55,459 nt of DNA from Plebeiibacterium marinum (GTDB taxonomy: Bacteria; Bacteroidota; Bacteroidia; Bacteroidales; Marinilabiliaceae). The notes beneath the pieces were generated by a model that saw nothing but the letters and a program-made list of their open reading frames with translations, was not told where the DNA came from and made no database searches. This document shows, in pieces, positions 1 to 9,600 of this stretch. The first letter of the stretch is position 1. The number at the start of each line of letters is the position of its first letter. The position numbers and the translations under genes are program-made. Where the stretch lies: contig NZ_JAPDPI010000034.1 of assembly GCF_026013615.1 (NCBI RefSeq), positions 1-55,459 on the forward strand. The letters run 5' to 3'.

Positions 1-76
1 AGTCAAATCAAATCAAAAAATCAAAGAACGTTTATATTGTATTGAAATATAATTGTTTGCAAAATATTTTTAAAAG

Positions 77-358
77 TTAACGCATCACTAGTATTCTGTA
101 ATAATTAAAATCATAACGGCACTCTGCAACTATTTTATATCCCCCACGCACTTCGTCAATAACTTTTAGAGATGTAAATTGTCTGCTCATTTGTTCATTT
201 TGATTGTCTAAACCTAATTGATCGTTTACAAAATGATTTATTGAGTACCGTGATTGTTTAAAGGTAAGTTCGTCTCCTTTTTTTAAACTAATAAATTGAG
301 CATTAATGCTTACTGAAATTATTCCAACAAGAATAATAGTACTTAAAAATTTTTTCAT
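77..358 (-). CDS. small secreted protein of unknown function
   Basis: A 93-residue protein I do not recognise. It begins with a Sec-type signal peptide: a Lys-Lys N-terminus, then a hydrophobic stretch ending in SINAQ at about residue 21. The mature part is only about 70 residues, polar, and has no motif I can name. It lies about 300 bp beyond the last glycosidase gene, behind a hairpin at 582-623, so it probably has its own promoter or is a low-level read-through gene. The signal peptide and clean length argue for a real gene. It could be the 5' remainder of a longer gene, but no continuation is visible in the 76 bases below it. Confidence 0.55.
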   Translation of the reverse strand: MKKFLSTIILVGIISVSINAQFISLKKGDELTFKQSRYSINHFVNDQLGLDNQNEQMSRQFTSLKVIDEVRGGYKIVAECRYDFNYYRILVMR

Positions 359-581
359 GTTTAAGATTTGTTTATTAATAACTATTAATAGGATAATTAA
401 TTAACATTGATAATTATTACGCATAAAAATCAATATCAAAATAAAATATAGAATCAAGAATATAAGTACACAAAACCATTTATAGTATTTGATATTAGTT
501 TAAACTGGAATAGTAGGTAAAATATTTAGGCTCTAAAAGGTTTTCATTTTAAAATTATATTATTTACTATTCTTAAGTTTA

Positions 582-623
582 TTATAGATTCCATGACACT
601 TTCGTGTTTCTTGGAATCTATAA
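582..623 (-). terminator. hairpin downstream of the last GH43 gene
   Basis: A perfect 12-bp stem (582-593 with 612-623), with a smaller ACAC/GTGT stem inside the loop, lies about 30 bp beyond the stop at 655. No U-tract follows on either strand. It is either an imperfect terminator or a 3'-end stabilising hairpin closing the long operon. Confidence 0.45.
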
Positions 624-654
624 GGACAGAAGGAAAACTCAAACAGGTTATGAT

Positions 655-2214
655 TTACTTAACCCTAAACCAATCAATATCAATATAGCCACCAATCTGG
701 CTGGTAGCATAATTAAACAAACAAAACTTATTGCCTGTAAACATTTTAAGATTGAACTGCATTCTTAATTCATTGCCTAAAGCAGTATAATTTTCATTAT
801 CGAAACTATATTCAAAAGAGGCTATTTTGGAACTGTTAGAAGCTATAGCACGTAAATAAACTTCGTTACCTTCACTCATTGAAACAGACGAAATAGTTTG
901 GCCATTATTAACCATAACAAGCTCTTTTTTTCCTTCAGTTTGCTTAACTGCGATATAGGCATATGGATCCTGAAAAATACCAACACCTGCAATGTCGCCA
1001 TCCTTCATGTTTGCAACATCAATTTTAGCGGTACCTAACGATGGTGTTATCTTATCGTAATGCGAGAATGGACGCTGGGTTAATGTATTTACAGCTTTGG
1101 GTAAGCGATCCACTACAGAAGCTGTGTAAAGCCTGAGGAATCCTTTACGCTCAGTAAGCGACCACTTTGTTGAATCGGGGTTATGATTCCATCCCCATTG
1201 CATACCTAAAGAAGAAGAATCAAACTCATCAGACCTTGGAAATTCCTTAACTGGATATTCCTTGCCTACATTGGGCTTTCGATAAGTTACCACACCTCTC
1301 CCCTCAACGCCAACCATTGGCCAGCCAACTTCCCAGGTAACTGGTTGTAACGAAGGCATACGGCCAAACGGGCCACTGTCAACAAACAGCATTGTCCACC
1401 ATTCGCCTGTTTGCGTTTCGATTAATGCACCCTGGTGAACACCAAAGGTGACGCCCGGAGTTTTATCCTCAATTACTACTTTCTGCTTATACGGCCCATA
1501 GATATTTTTTGATCGCAAAGCTACTTGAATACCAGCAACACCGCCATAGGTGCCATACAGATAATAGTAGCCATTGATTTTATATACATGCATACCTTCG
1601 AGCCCACCGCGGATATCACCTTTAAACACTAGCGAATCATTGCTGACTGGCGCAAAGTTTTTGTCAAGCTCAGTGATTTTTATATCCCCGTAACCATGTG
1701 CCACATAAATACGCCCATCTGTATCGAAGAACAATCCTGGGTCATAAAATCCTTTCGGTAGTTTTGTTACTTTCCAAGGCCCTTCTGCTTTGTCTGCAGA
1801 ACAGATAAACCCGCCTTCATCAAGTGTAATAAACAACAAATAGAATTTGCCATTATTATACTTAATACTGGTGGCCCACTGGCCATGGCCATAGCGATTA
1901 CAGTCATTCAGGTTGTAACAATCGCTAAAATCGAATCGAGACACAGCATTACTGCAATATTCCCAGTTAACTAAATCATATGATTTTAAAACAGTTACAC
2001 CAGGAAACACCCACATTGTGGTTGTTACCATGTAATAAGTGTCACCGACGCAAATAACATCCGGATCCGGAAAATCGGCAGGGATAACCGGGTTGGTATA
2101 GGTACCATCTCCATTATCACTATGAATATTCTGAGCACTTAAAATGGAAATAGTCAGAAAAAGTAATGTTTCTAATATAATTACAAATTTTATTGTAAGA
2201 ATCGTCATTTTCAT
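655..2214 (-). CDS. GH43 beta-xylosidase/alpha-L-arabinofuranosidase with C-terminal beta-sandwich
   Basis: Exported GH43 enzyme predicted to release xylose or arabinofuranose from xylan fragments. Numbering from the longest frame (start 2262), the three GH43 carboxylates are visible: general base Asp66 in FPDPDV, pKa modulator Asp174 in FYDPGLFFD, and general acid Glu222 in GLEGMHVY. About residues 340-535 form the concanavalin-like C-terminal domain usual in the XynB-like subgroup (DEF...W.WNHNPD, then an LTQRPF element). The longest frame overlaps the GH127 stop by 8 bp. I prefer the internal ATG at 2214 (MKMTILTIKF), which puts a hydrophobic signal peptide first and leaves about 40 bp of spacing. 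It is last in the GH43-SASA to GH43 operon. The exact substrate and subfamily are inferred. Confidence 0.9.
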   Translation of the reverse strand: MKMTILTIKFVIILETLLFLTISILSAQNIHSDNGDGTYTNPVIPADFPDPDVICVGDTYYMVTTTMWVFPGVTVLKSYDLVNWEYCSNAVSRFDFSDCYNLNDCNRYGHGQWATSIKYNNGKFYLLFITLDEGGFICSADKAEGPWKVTKLPKGFYDPGLFFDTDGRIYVAHGYGDIKITELDKNFAPVSNDSLVFKGDIRGGLEGMHVYKINGYYYLYGTYGGVAGIQVALRSKNIYGPYKQKVVIEDKTPGVTFGVHQGALIETQTGEWWTMLFVDSGPFGRMPSLQPVTWEVGWPMVGVEGRGVVTYRKPNVGKEYPVKEFPRSDEFDSSSLGMQWGWNHNPDSTKWSLTERKGFLRLYTASVVDRLPKAVNTLTQRPFSHYDKITPSLGTAKIDVANMKDGDIAGVGIFQDPYAYIAVKQTEGKKELVMVNNGQTISSVSMSEGNEVYLRAIASNSSKIASFEYSFDNENYTALGNELRMQFNLKMFTGNKFCLFNYATSQIGGYIDIDWFRVK

Positions 2215-2254
2215 ATCCTCTATCATTAGACTTCTTAGTATTATCTTGATTTTA

Positions 2255-4687
2255 TTAATCATAACTATTCATCTGTTCATAAGCATCAAGAAACAAACGC
2301 ATAAAAAATACTCCGCCTGCTGTACAACCTTCATGAGGTACAAATTTTACAGTTATCCGTTTTTTCCCATATAACATAGCCTCCGGTATTTCATAAAAAA
2401 CGTTTCGAAATTCAGATACATTCCATTTATCCTTAGTATCTTCTGTCACCAGCTTTTCGCCATCAATAAGGATATCTAAAGCACGGTTGCCCCACTCGTT
2501 GCCCCAATAGCGCACCATTAATGACAAGTTAGTTTCGCCATTTGTATTCAACTGATAACTAAAGAAGCCTCCACTACGGGCATTGCGCCAAAATTCATTC
2601 ATATATATGCCTGTGTTAGAATTGGCTGATTGCACAAAATGATCGGCTTCGGGCTGTTGCTGGCCCGGTTGCACTTTATCAACAGTAAGTTTTTCCAACA
2701 ATAACAACTTAGCCTCTTCGGCGGCAATAGAATCCAAAACCTCTTTATATTCATCATTCGACAATTGCATCCAATACATCATGTACCTTGAATCGTGAAT
2801 GCCATAGAATGGCTCTAATTCAAGTTGATCACCGGCGTTTTCGATGTGCATCTGGTTCATTGTAAAATGAAGCGGCTTGCCTTCAACAGGTTTTAATACA
2901 TCAGCTATTTCAGAACGGTTATCATCAATAATCACAGGCGCATCGTTAACAGGCAACATGCTGCCTCCAGCAATGTGTTCCCAACGGCCACTTCCGGCTA
3001 CAAGGCCTTTTAAATCCTCTGAACCGGTTTTTGCACCCAAAACAATAGGGCCATGCAAGAACGTAATGTACGATGGCACATTTGGCAATGCTTCGGTAGT
3101 GCTGTGCATTGGCAATGAAATTTCAACCACATCGCCTTTTTTCCATTTACGGTTGATAGAAACATAAGACGATGGCTGGGCTGTTACATCCTGCTTTTTG
3201 CCATTAATTTTAATTTGGAGCTTACCTGCTTCAACCCACGAAGGATAACGTAGCAACATATTAAACTTTGCATTGCCTTGAGTAATTACCAACTCCGTTT
3301 TTTCCTCGTAAGGGAAATTGGTATGCTGTTCGAGCCCAACCTTTTTTGCTTTCCAATTAAGCGATGACGCAACAAACAAGTTTACAAATAATGAATCCTG
3401 GGTATGCGAATAGATGAACTCGCCATATTTTCCATGGTTTTCCAGGCCAGTACCTACACAACACCACATGGCTTCGTTAGGTGCCGAATAAACCCTGTAA
3501 TGCCTTGGTCGGGCCGGGGTAAAATAAACATAACCGCCATGCTCAGGATGCTGGGTCGACAAAATATGGTTGAACATTGCCCGCTCATAAAAATCGGCAT
3601 ATTTAGCCTGAGGATTCATCCTGAAAAGTACCTCTGTGAGCTTAAGCATGTTGTTGGTGTTGCAGGATTCGGGACCTTCAACATCATTGATATAATCAGT
3701 GCATGAAGCAGCTGTTGGGAAAAATTCTTTACGGCTATTGCCACCGATCGCCAGACTGCGGTTTTGGGTAACTGTTTCCCAAAAGAAACTGCCTGCATCA
3801 TTATATTTTGCATCGTTGGCCACCTCAGCTATGCGCTGAAAACCTACTGCTTTAGGCACTTGCGTATTGGCATGCTTGTTATCAAGTTTATCTTCGCCAG
3901 CCATTAAAGGGTTCAAAATATCTTTGTGCGAAAACCTTTTGGCTGTAGCCAAATATTTTTCGTTGCCGGTTATCTGATAAGCATCAGCCAAAACCTCATT
4001 CATGCCGCCATGTTCGTTGGCCAACATAGCTTCCATCTGCGCATCGGTTAAGCCAGCGGTTAAATCCACTGCCCAATCGCAAAACTTCAGAAATACCTCT
4101 TTGGCATCTTCATTACCACCATAAAGCCAGGCATCGCGCAAGCCGGCATAAGCTTTATGAACATTGTACCAAGGCACCCAATATTTCCAAATCAATTCGG
4201 TTTTGCCTTCTTTTATACCTTTCCACAAATCAGCGCCATTGGGCACGCCGCCAACATAGCCAACGCCCCAACCGGGATATTTTTTTCCATTGGCTTCCTG
4301 GCAAGCTTTTAACTCAGCCACCATATAATTCATGCGCTTAAAACACGCTTGGTTGCCTGTTGCAGCATAATGAATGGCCATTGCCGAAAGGTAATGCCCG
4401 CCAACATGGCCATCGAGCCCATCGCTTTCCCAGTTGCCATAATTTTCAGCTTTAGGCGTTAAACCGGCAGCTTTAAGGTAAGGTGCTAAAAAACGATCGG
4501 TATCGTACTTTAATAAAGTAACAATATTCAGTTCCTGAGCCTCTTTAAATGGGCCATCCAACAAACGCACATCTGATAACGGGAATGTGTTTGGATAAAG
4601 TTTTTCTTGTGCCATTGCGTTGCTACTGCCACAAACGGCAGCAGCAACAAGCACAATTTTTGATAGTTTTTTAAGGTTATTTTTCAT
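2255..4687 (-). CDS. GH127 beta-L-arabinofuranosidase
   Basis: An 810-residue exported GH127 (DUF1680-type) enzyme. Family members hydrolyse beta-L-arabinofuranosides using a zinc-bound cysteine nucleophile. The signal peptide ends near residue 26 (AMAQ). The N-terminal signature FPLSDVRLLDGPF is at about 35-47. By comparison with HypBA1, the metal/catalytic set is present: Glu321 (RKEFF), Glu340 and Cys342 (GPESCN), Cys409 and Cys410 (MWCCVGTG). The (alpha/alpha)6 barrel is followed by beta-sandwich domains and a C-terminal region of about 200 residues like the DUF4986 extension. It starts 21 bp after the GH97 stop, so it is co-transcribed. A second GH127 survives only as a remnant at 22899-23093. 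Confidence 0.92.
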   Translation of the reverse strand: MKNNLKKLSKIVLVAAAVCGSSNAMAQEKLYPNTFPLSDVRLLDGPFKEAQELNIVTLLKYDTDRFLAPYLKAAGLTPKAENYGNWESDGLDGHVGGHYLSAMAIHYAATGNQACFKRMNYMVAELKACQEANGKKYPGWGVGYVGGVPNGADLWKGIKEGKTELIWKYWVPWYNVHKAYAGLRDAWLYGGNEDAKEVFLKFCDWAVDLTAGLTDAQMEAMLANEHGGMNEVLADAYQITGNEKYLATAKRFSHKDILNPLMAGEDKLDNKHANTQVPKAVGFQRIAEVANDAKYNDAGSFFWETVTQNRSLAIGGNSRKEFFPTAASCTDYINDVEGPESCNTNNMLKLTEVLFRMNPQAKYADFYERAMFNHILSTQHPEHGGYVYFTPARPRHYRVYSAPNEAMWCCVGTGLENHGKYGEFIYSHTQDSLFVNLFVASSLNWKAKKVGLEQHTNFPYEEKTELVITQGNAKFNMLLRYPSWVEAGKLQIKINGKKQDVTAQPSSYVSINRKWKKGDVVEISLPMHSTTEALPNVPSYITFLHGPIVLGAKTGSEDLKGLVAGSGRWEHIAGGSMLPVNDAPVIIDDNRSEIADVLKPVEGKPLHFTMNQMHIENAGDQLELEPFYGIHDSRYMMYWMQLSNDEYKEVLDSIAAEEAKLLLLEKLTVDKVQPGQQQPEADHFVQSANSNTGIYMNEFWRNARSGGFFSYQLNTNGETNLSLMVRYWGNEWGNRALDILIDGEKLVTEDTKDKWNVSEFRNVFYEIPEAMLYGKKRITVKFVPHEGCTAGGVFFMRLFLDAYEQMNSYD

Positions 4688-4708
4688 TATAAAAACCGTT
4701 ATTCTTTG

Positions 4709-6658
4709 TTATTGCACAATTACAACACCTCCATTACATGGAATAGAAAGGGTAACTTCTTGTTTGTTATTTAGCTTGCCTGATACTTTTTTTCCTGACA
4801 ATTGGCTATCATCAACATACATAGTATAAGCGCCTCCTTTTTGAAGCATTGGCAATTTTATTTTCAATTTTAAAGTTTCTTTTTGGGCATTTACTCCTGC
4901 GATGTACCATTTATCCCCTTTTCGGCGTGCAAATACAACATACTTGCCAGGATAACCATCTATAAATTGAACTTCGTCCCAGGTTGAAGGCACTTCTTTC
5001 ATAAAATCAATAGCCCATGCAGGGGCATCTTCTAAATTATTGGGTGCTAAAGCAAAATGCTGCACGCCACTTTGAAACAATACCGCAGTTGCTAAAGCAA
5101 AAACATCGGAAGTGATGCGTTTTGTGCCTTTATTTGGGGTATTACCTGCATTATAAAATTGATTCAAAGCGCTCCCACCAAAATCCATGCTGCCAACAGT
5201 ATTGCGGATAAATGGGTGGATACAAGCATTAAAAGCTTCGGCATCGCAACTGCCTTGCCCAAAATGAAGGTTCTCGCTGGCTAGCACTGCTTCGCTTGAC
5301 GCAAAGTTAGGATACATGCGCTCCCATCCGCGTGGCAACGTACATCCGTGGAAAATCACCTGAATGCCAAAATCATTGGCATCAGAAAGGATATCCTCAT
5401 ACAATTGCATGGTTACCTGCTTGTCGCCACCAAAGAAATCTACCTTTATTCCTTTAATGCCAACACTTTGCATCCATGCCATCTCTTCCCTTCTAATTCT
5501 TGAATTATGCATTAAGCCACGTGGCCCTTGTGGGGCATCGTTCCAATAGCCATTTGAGTTATACCACAAGTAAAGCCCAACATTTTTGCTTTCGCCATAT
5601 TTAGCCAGCTCGGCAATTTTATCGCGCCCAATTTGTGTATCCCAAAGGGCATCAATCAATATGGTTTCCCATCCCATTGCAGCACTAAAATCGATGTACT
5701 CTTTTTGTACCGGGAAGGTGGTATTGTTGTCCATTTTAATGATCCAACTCCAAGAGCCTTTGGTATACTTATAATTTTTTGACGCTTCGTATTTAGGTTC
5801 AACTACATCAAAAGGGATGGTAGTTTCGACAATTGGCTTTAAAGTCTCGCCAACGGTAATCGTACGCCAAGGCGTTTCGCCCGGCAAAGCAATACCTGGA
5901 GTGGTTGTGCCATTGCCATTATTCTCGCCTTCTTGAGGAAAACCAATGGCATACAAGCCTCCGTTGCTATTAACCAGCCTGCTTGCACAGTAACTGCCAT
6001 CAACGCCAGTTTCGGAAATTAATACCCATCCTTTATCAGTTACCTTAAACAGACATGGGAATGTATAGCCATTGCCCCAGCCATTTTGCCTAATTGGCGC
6101 ATCGGCTGAATAGGCTGTTTCATAACTTGGCGAGGTACGTGCAAAACCGTGCATTGGCTCTGCCTGCGGGCAAAGAAATGTTGTAGTGCCTTCGGGCAAT
6201 TTAAAGCCGGTTGCTTCGGCTTCAACTACACAAGCAAAATTTTCTTTTTGAGGATATACTTTATATTTAAATGCAACATCGTTATCGCTTACGCGGAATG
6301 TTACATCAATGGCAGCTTGGCCATCTTTTGTAAAACCAAACACAGTTTCGTTGGCTTTATAATTTACCTTGCTGAATTTAATGTTGGGCAATTCATAAGT
6401 ATCGTTAACTTCATTTGACTTTACATCTGCATTCATTTCAAGCCCTGTTGAAAAATCGCCAACATTGGTTTTCAACCCAATTGGCGAACCTTCGATAAAA
6501 GCAACACCATTAAGGGCCACGCTATATTCTGGCGCCCCATTATTAGGAGACACTGTTACAACAAGCTTCCCATCGGGGCTTGCTACCTGTTTTGATTGGG
6601 CAATAAGACCACTAATTGTTACACATATCAAAAAGAAAACTACACTTAATTTCTTCAT
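4709..6658 (-). CDS. GH97 retaining alpha-glycosidase (alpha-galactosidase-like)
   Basis: A 649-residue exported GH97 enzyme with a signal peptide ending near residue 20 (GLIAQ). The family splits into inverting alpha-glucosidases, which use glutamates as base, and retaining enzymes, which use an aspartate nucleophile. This one has Asp407 in IKVDFFGGDKQ and a candidate acid/base Glu456 in ASSEAVLASE, placing it with the retaining alpha-galactosidase type. Some relatives also act on beta-L-arabinopyranosides, which resemble galactose. The layout is an N-terminal beta-super-sandwich (about 25-285), a barrel (about 300-560) and a C-terminal beta domain. It sits 13 bp downstream of GH98, so removal of galactose caps from xylan side chains is the likely job. 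A paralogue of the same catalytic type is at 52469-54394. Confidence 0.9.
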   Translation of the reverse strand: MKKLSVVFFLICVTISGLIAQSKQVASPDGKLVVTVSPNNGAPEYSVALNGVAFIEGSPIGLKTNVGDFSTGLEMNADVKSNEVNDTYELPNIKFSKVNYKANETVFGFTKDGQAAIDVTFRVSDNDVAFKYKVYPQKENFACVVEAEATGFKLPEGTTTFLCPQAEPMHGFARTSPSYETAYSADAPIRQNGWGNGYTFPCLFKVTDKGWVLISETGVDGSYCASRLVNSNGGLYAIGFPQEGENNGNGTTTPGIALPGETPWRTITVGETLKPIVETTIPFDVVEPKYEASKNYKYTKGSWSWIIKMDNNTTFPVQKEYIDFSAAMGWETILIDALWDTQIGRDKIAELAKYGESKNVGLYLWYNSNGYWNDAPQGPRGLMHNSRIRREEMAWMQSVGIKGIKVDFFGGDKQVTMQLYEDILSDANDFGIQVIFHGCTLPRGWERMYPNFASSEAVLASENLHFGQGSCDAEAFNACIHPFIRNTVGSMDFGGSALNQFYNAGNTPNKGTKRITSDVFALATAVLFQSGVQHFALAPNNLEDAPAWAIDFMKEVPSTWDEVQFIDGYPGKYVVFARRKGDKWYIAGVNAQKETLKLKIKLPMLQKGGAYTMYVDDSQLSGKKVSGKLNNKQEVTLSIPCNGGVVIVQ

Positions 6659-6671
6659 TTTATCTTATTCT

Positions 6672-9600
6672 TTATTTGTTAATCTTTAATATTTTTTTCG
6701 CTGAAACAGTTTTATCGGAATAGGTTTTTAGTTCAATAAAAAATCCGGTTCTATTATCAACATTGTTTATTCGCTCTCCGGTTAATGAATAATACTCTAT
6801 TGAAATTGCAATCTTAGATGCCGTCGGCAGATCATCTATACCTACATCATTAGGAACCTCACCTGAAAGTGCAATTGTTTTTGTTAATACACCTATAGAT
6901 GATATATTAACTTCGCCATTGTAATTCCCTTCAGAAAGCTCTGTCTTCAACCTGACATAAACTATAGTCTCTGCAAGATTACCATTTTGTGGTGAAAGAT
7001 TAATCTCTGAACTATATGCTTGATTTTCATCTAAAGTAAGTTCATATCCTGTTGGAGCATTTATATAAACATCATCTGTCAACGAGCTTCCCCACACACT
7101 AAATGACTGATTATAGGGCATTCCATCATTGTCATAACTAAATCCATTCAATACAGTTGTTGATACATTAATTAGATCCGGTGTTCCATTTGCAGATTCA
7201 AATCCTTTAAAAGTTATATCATCCAAATAAAAATCAACATTATCAGCAGCTAATCCCCATACTACTTGTGTAGCTCCTGCTTGAAATGCTGTAGATGACG
7301 CATCCGATGCTGAAGATCCTGTTTCCCAATTAATATTATCGATAGAGTATTCCAATGTTAATTCTACATTTGAACTTCCCGAAACTGATGCTCGATACCA
7401 AACAGGTTGTCTAAGTGATGGAGAAAGATCTACATAACCATTTTTCAACATATTAAGTCCGTTATCAGATGTTGATTTATAAATTCGAAATTCAGAACGA
7501 TCATCTGGTCCAACTGTATATACCAGTAGCAAATATCCTTCCATAATACCCTGTGTATATCCGGTTGAAGCACTGCCTACATTGTTAACATCTCCCCTTA
7601 ATAACACACCTACTTTATAATAGGAATCAGAACCAACAGTTTGCTTCCATGTAACTGAATAGTCGGTACTTTCTTGCGAAAAAAGATTTAAATCCATTAC
7701 GCCGGTTGAGTTTCTTTGTCCACAACTATATGGAGTTAACATATTACTTGTGTTTCCATTCGTATCGGTGTAGGAAACCACACCTGCTGTTGCAGTATTA
7801 TTCTTTCCTATTGTTACATCCAATGCCGGAGGTGTTTGTGCAGAAGTAGTTACTACATCATTTGAAAAATCATAATACTTCGTAACCGGTAAGGCTACTA
7901 CTTCCCCTTCAACACTTATTGAATAACCAGAAACAAAGTCAGAACCTACTGCTATTTCTCCGCTATATGAATGAATTGCTAATCCTTCTTTTAAACGTAC
8001 ATATATGGTAGTTGCTTCAACCTCTCCATTTGTTGAGGCTAAATTCAATGTAGATGCAAAATCTGAGTTTTCGACTAATGAAACTTCAAAGTTATCCGGA
8101 GCTTGAATTTCAATATTATTTATAAGGGAATTACCTGAAACGATAAATGACTGAGTTTCGGAAGGACCAGCGCTCTGTTCATAACTAAAATCTTCCATCT
8201 TAATTAAAGAAACAGAAATATTACCAGACAGATAAGTAATGTTATCCATTTCCCAGCTAAAATTGTTGGAATTTAGTCCCCATACAAGTTCTGTTGATCC
8301 GGATGAATATGTATCATCTGTAAACAAGGTTTCAGAACCTCCGACCCAGGTAACACTATCATTTGAACATTCAAATTTTAACTGGTTATCATATACGGTT
8401 GCTCTGTACCAGCAAGGTTTTCCGGGTTCGATGGTAAAGCTGGTTGTATATGTTGCCCGACTCGTAAGACCATCGGTTCCTGCAACATATGGCTCAAGGG
8501 TAACGGTATTATCGTCATTATTCAAAGCAATAAATAAATAGCCCTGTTTCATTCCTTCAGCGTAAGCAGAAGAACCATTATCACCAGTTCCTCTTAACAA
8601 AACACCTTTTTTTCCCCCAGTGGTTTCATAATACTCTTTCCATACAATTGAATAATTTGAAGAAGCTGAAGAAAACATATCCAAATCTGCTACAGCAGTA
8701 CTATTCGTTGTGCCTACTGTATAAGCTTTAAAACAATTACTTGTTTCGCTGTTGGCATTGGTATAGGCAACAACACCAGCACTTCCGCTTTGCACTGTTA
8801 CCAACTGGGCTGCAGGACTGCTTGATTCTGTTGATGCTATATCTCCTGAAAAAGTATAAACATTACTTTCTTCTCCCTGAGTAACAACAATGTTATCGAA
8901 AACGATATTATTTGTACCGGATGTATTAGCTTTAAAAACAATAACATTCTTGCCAGTATTTAATGTAACCTTCTGTGCATTAACACTCCAATCACTATCA
9001 CTGTTGGTTCCTGTAAAATTTGGTGTTGCCACTTTGGTTCCATTAACATATAAATCAATAGTAGTAACATCTCCTGCGGAGGCTAAATATTTAGTCAACA
9101 ACTGATAATCACCGGATCTGATCACTGTTACAGTATCACGGACACTTGCCAATGCATTAGTACCAAAACGTAAATATCCTTGTCCGGTATAATTTCGAAT
9201 GCTACTGCTATATCCACTTGTAGTTATTCCACTAATGTATTTATAATCGAAACATTCTGCTTCATATTGCAGAGGTCCTGTATAAACAGCAGGCTGATCA
9301 GGAGCTTCAATTGATGCAGTTGTGTATGATGTCAGACGATCAGTTGCATTACCTGCACAATTGATTGTAATATCCAACGGTCCGTTATGTTGAACAGTTA
9401 AAGTAAAGACATCATCTGCCCAACTATTGCTAAGAACACTTGCCGTGTGGTCTGCTCTATCAACATAGGAGTAGGTTGGTTCAGCAGTACAACCGTATAT
9501 CTTTAATTCATCCGTTTTTAAACTCGCATCATTTTCGTCATAATTACTTAGATATAATGTTACTTTATCTGCATATTCCTTCATTACTCCTGAGGTATAC

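Noticed and set aside
359-470. GATTTTTATGCGTAATAATTATC-like stretch upstream of the small secreted gene
   Set aside because: The core length differs from the consensus (23 against 20) and no -7 box lies at the fixed distance.
2144-2374. Plus-strand frame with hydrophobic residues over the GH43/GH127 junction
   Set aside because: It lies antisense to two well-supported genes and overlaps their coding ends.
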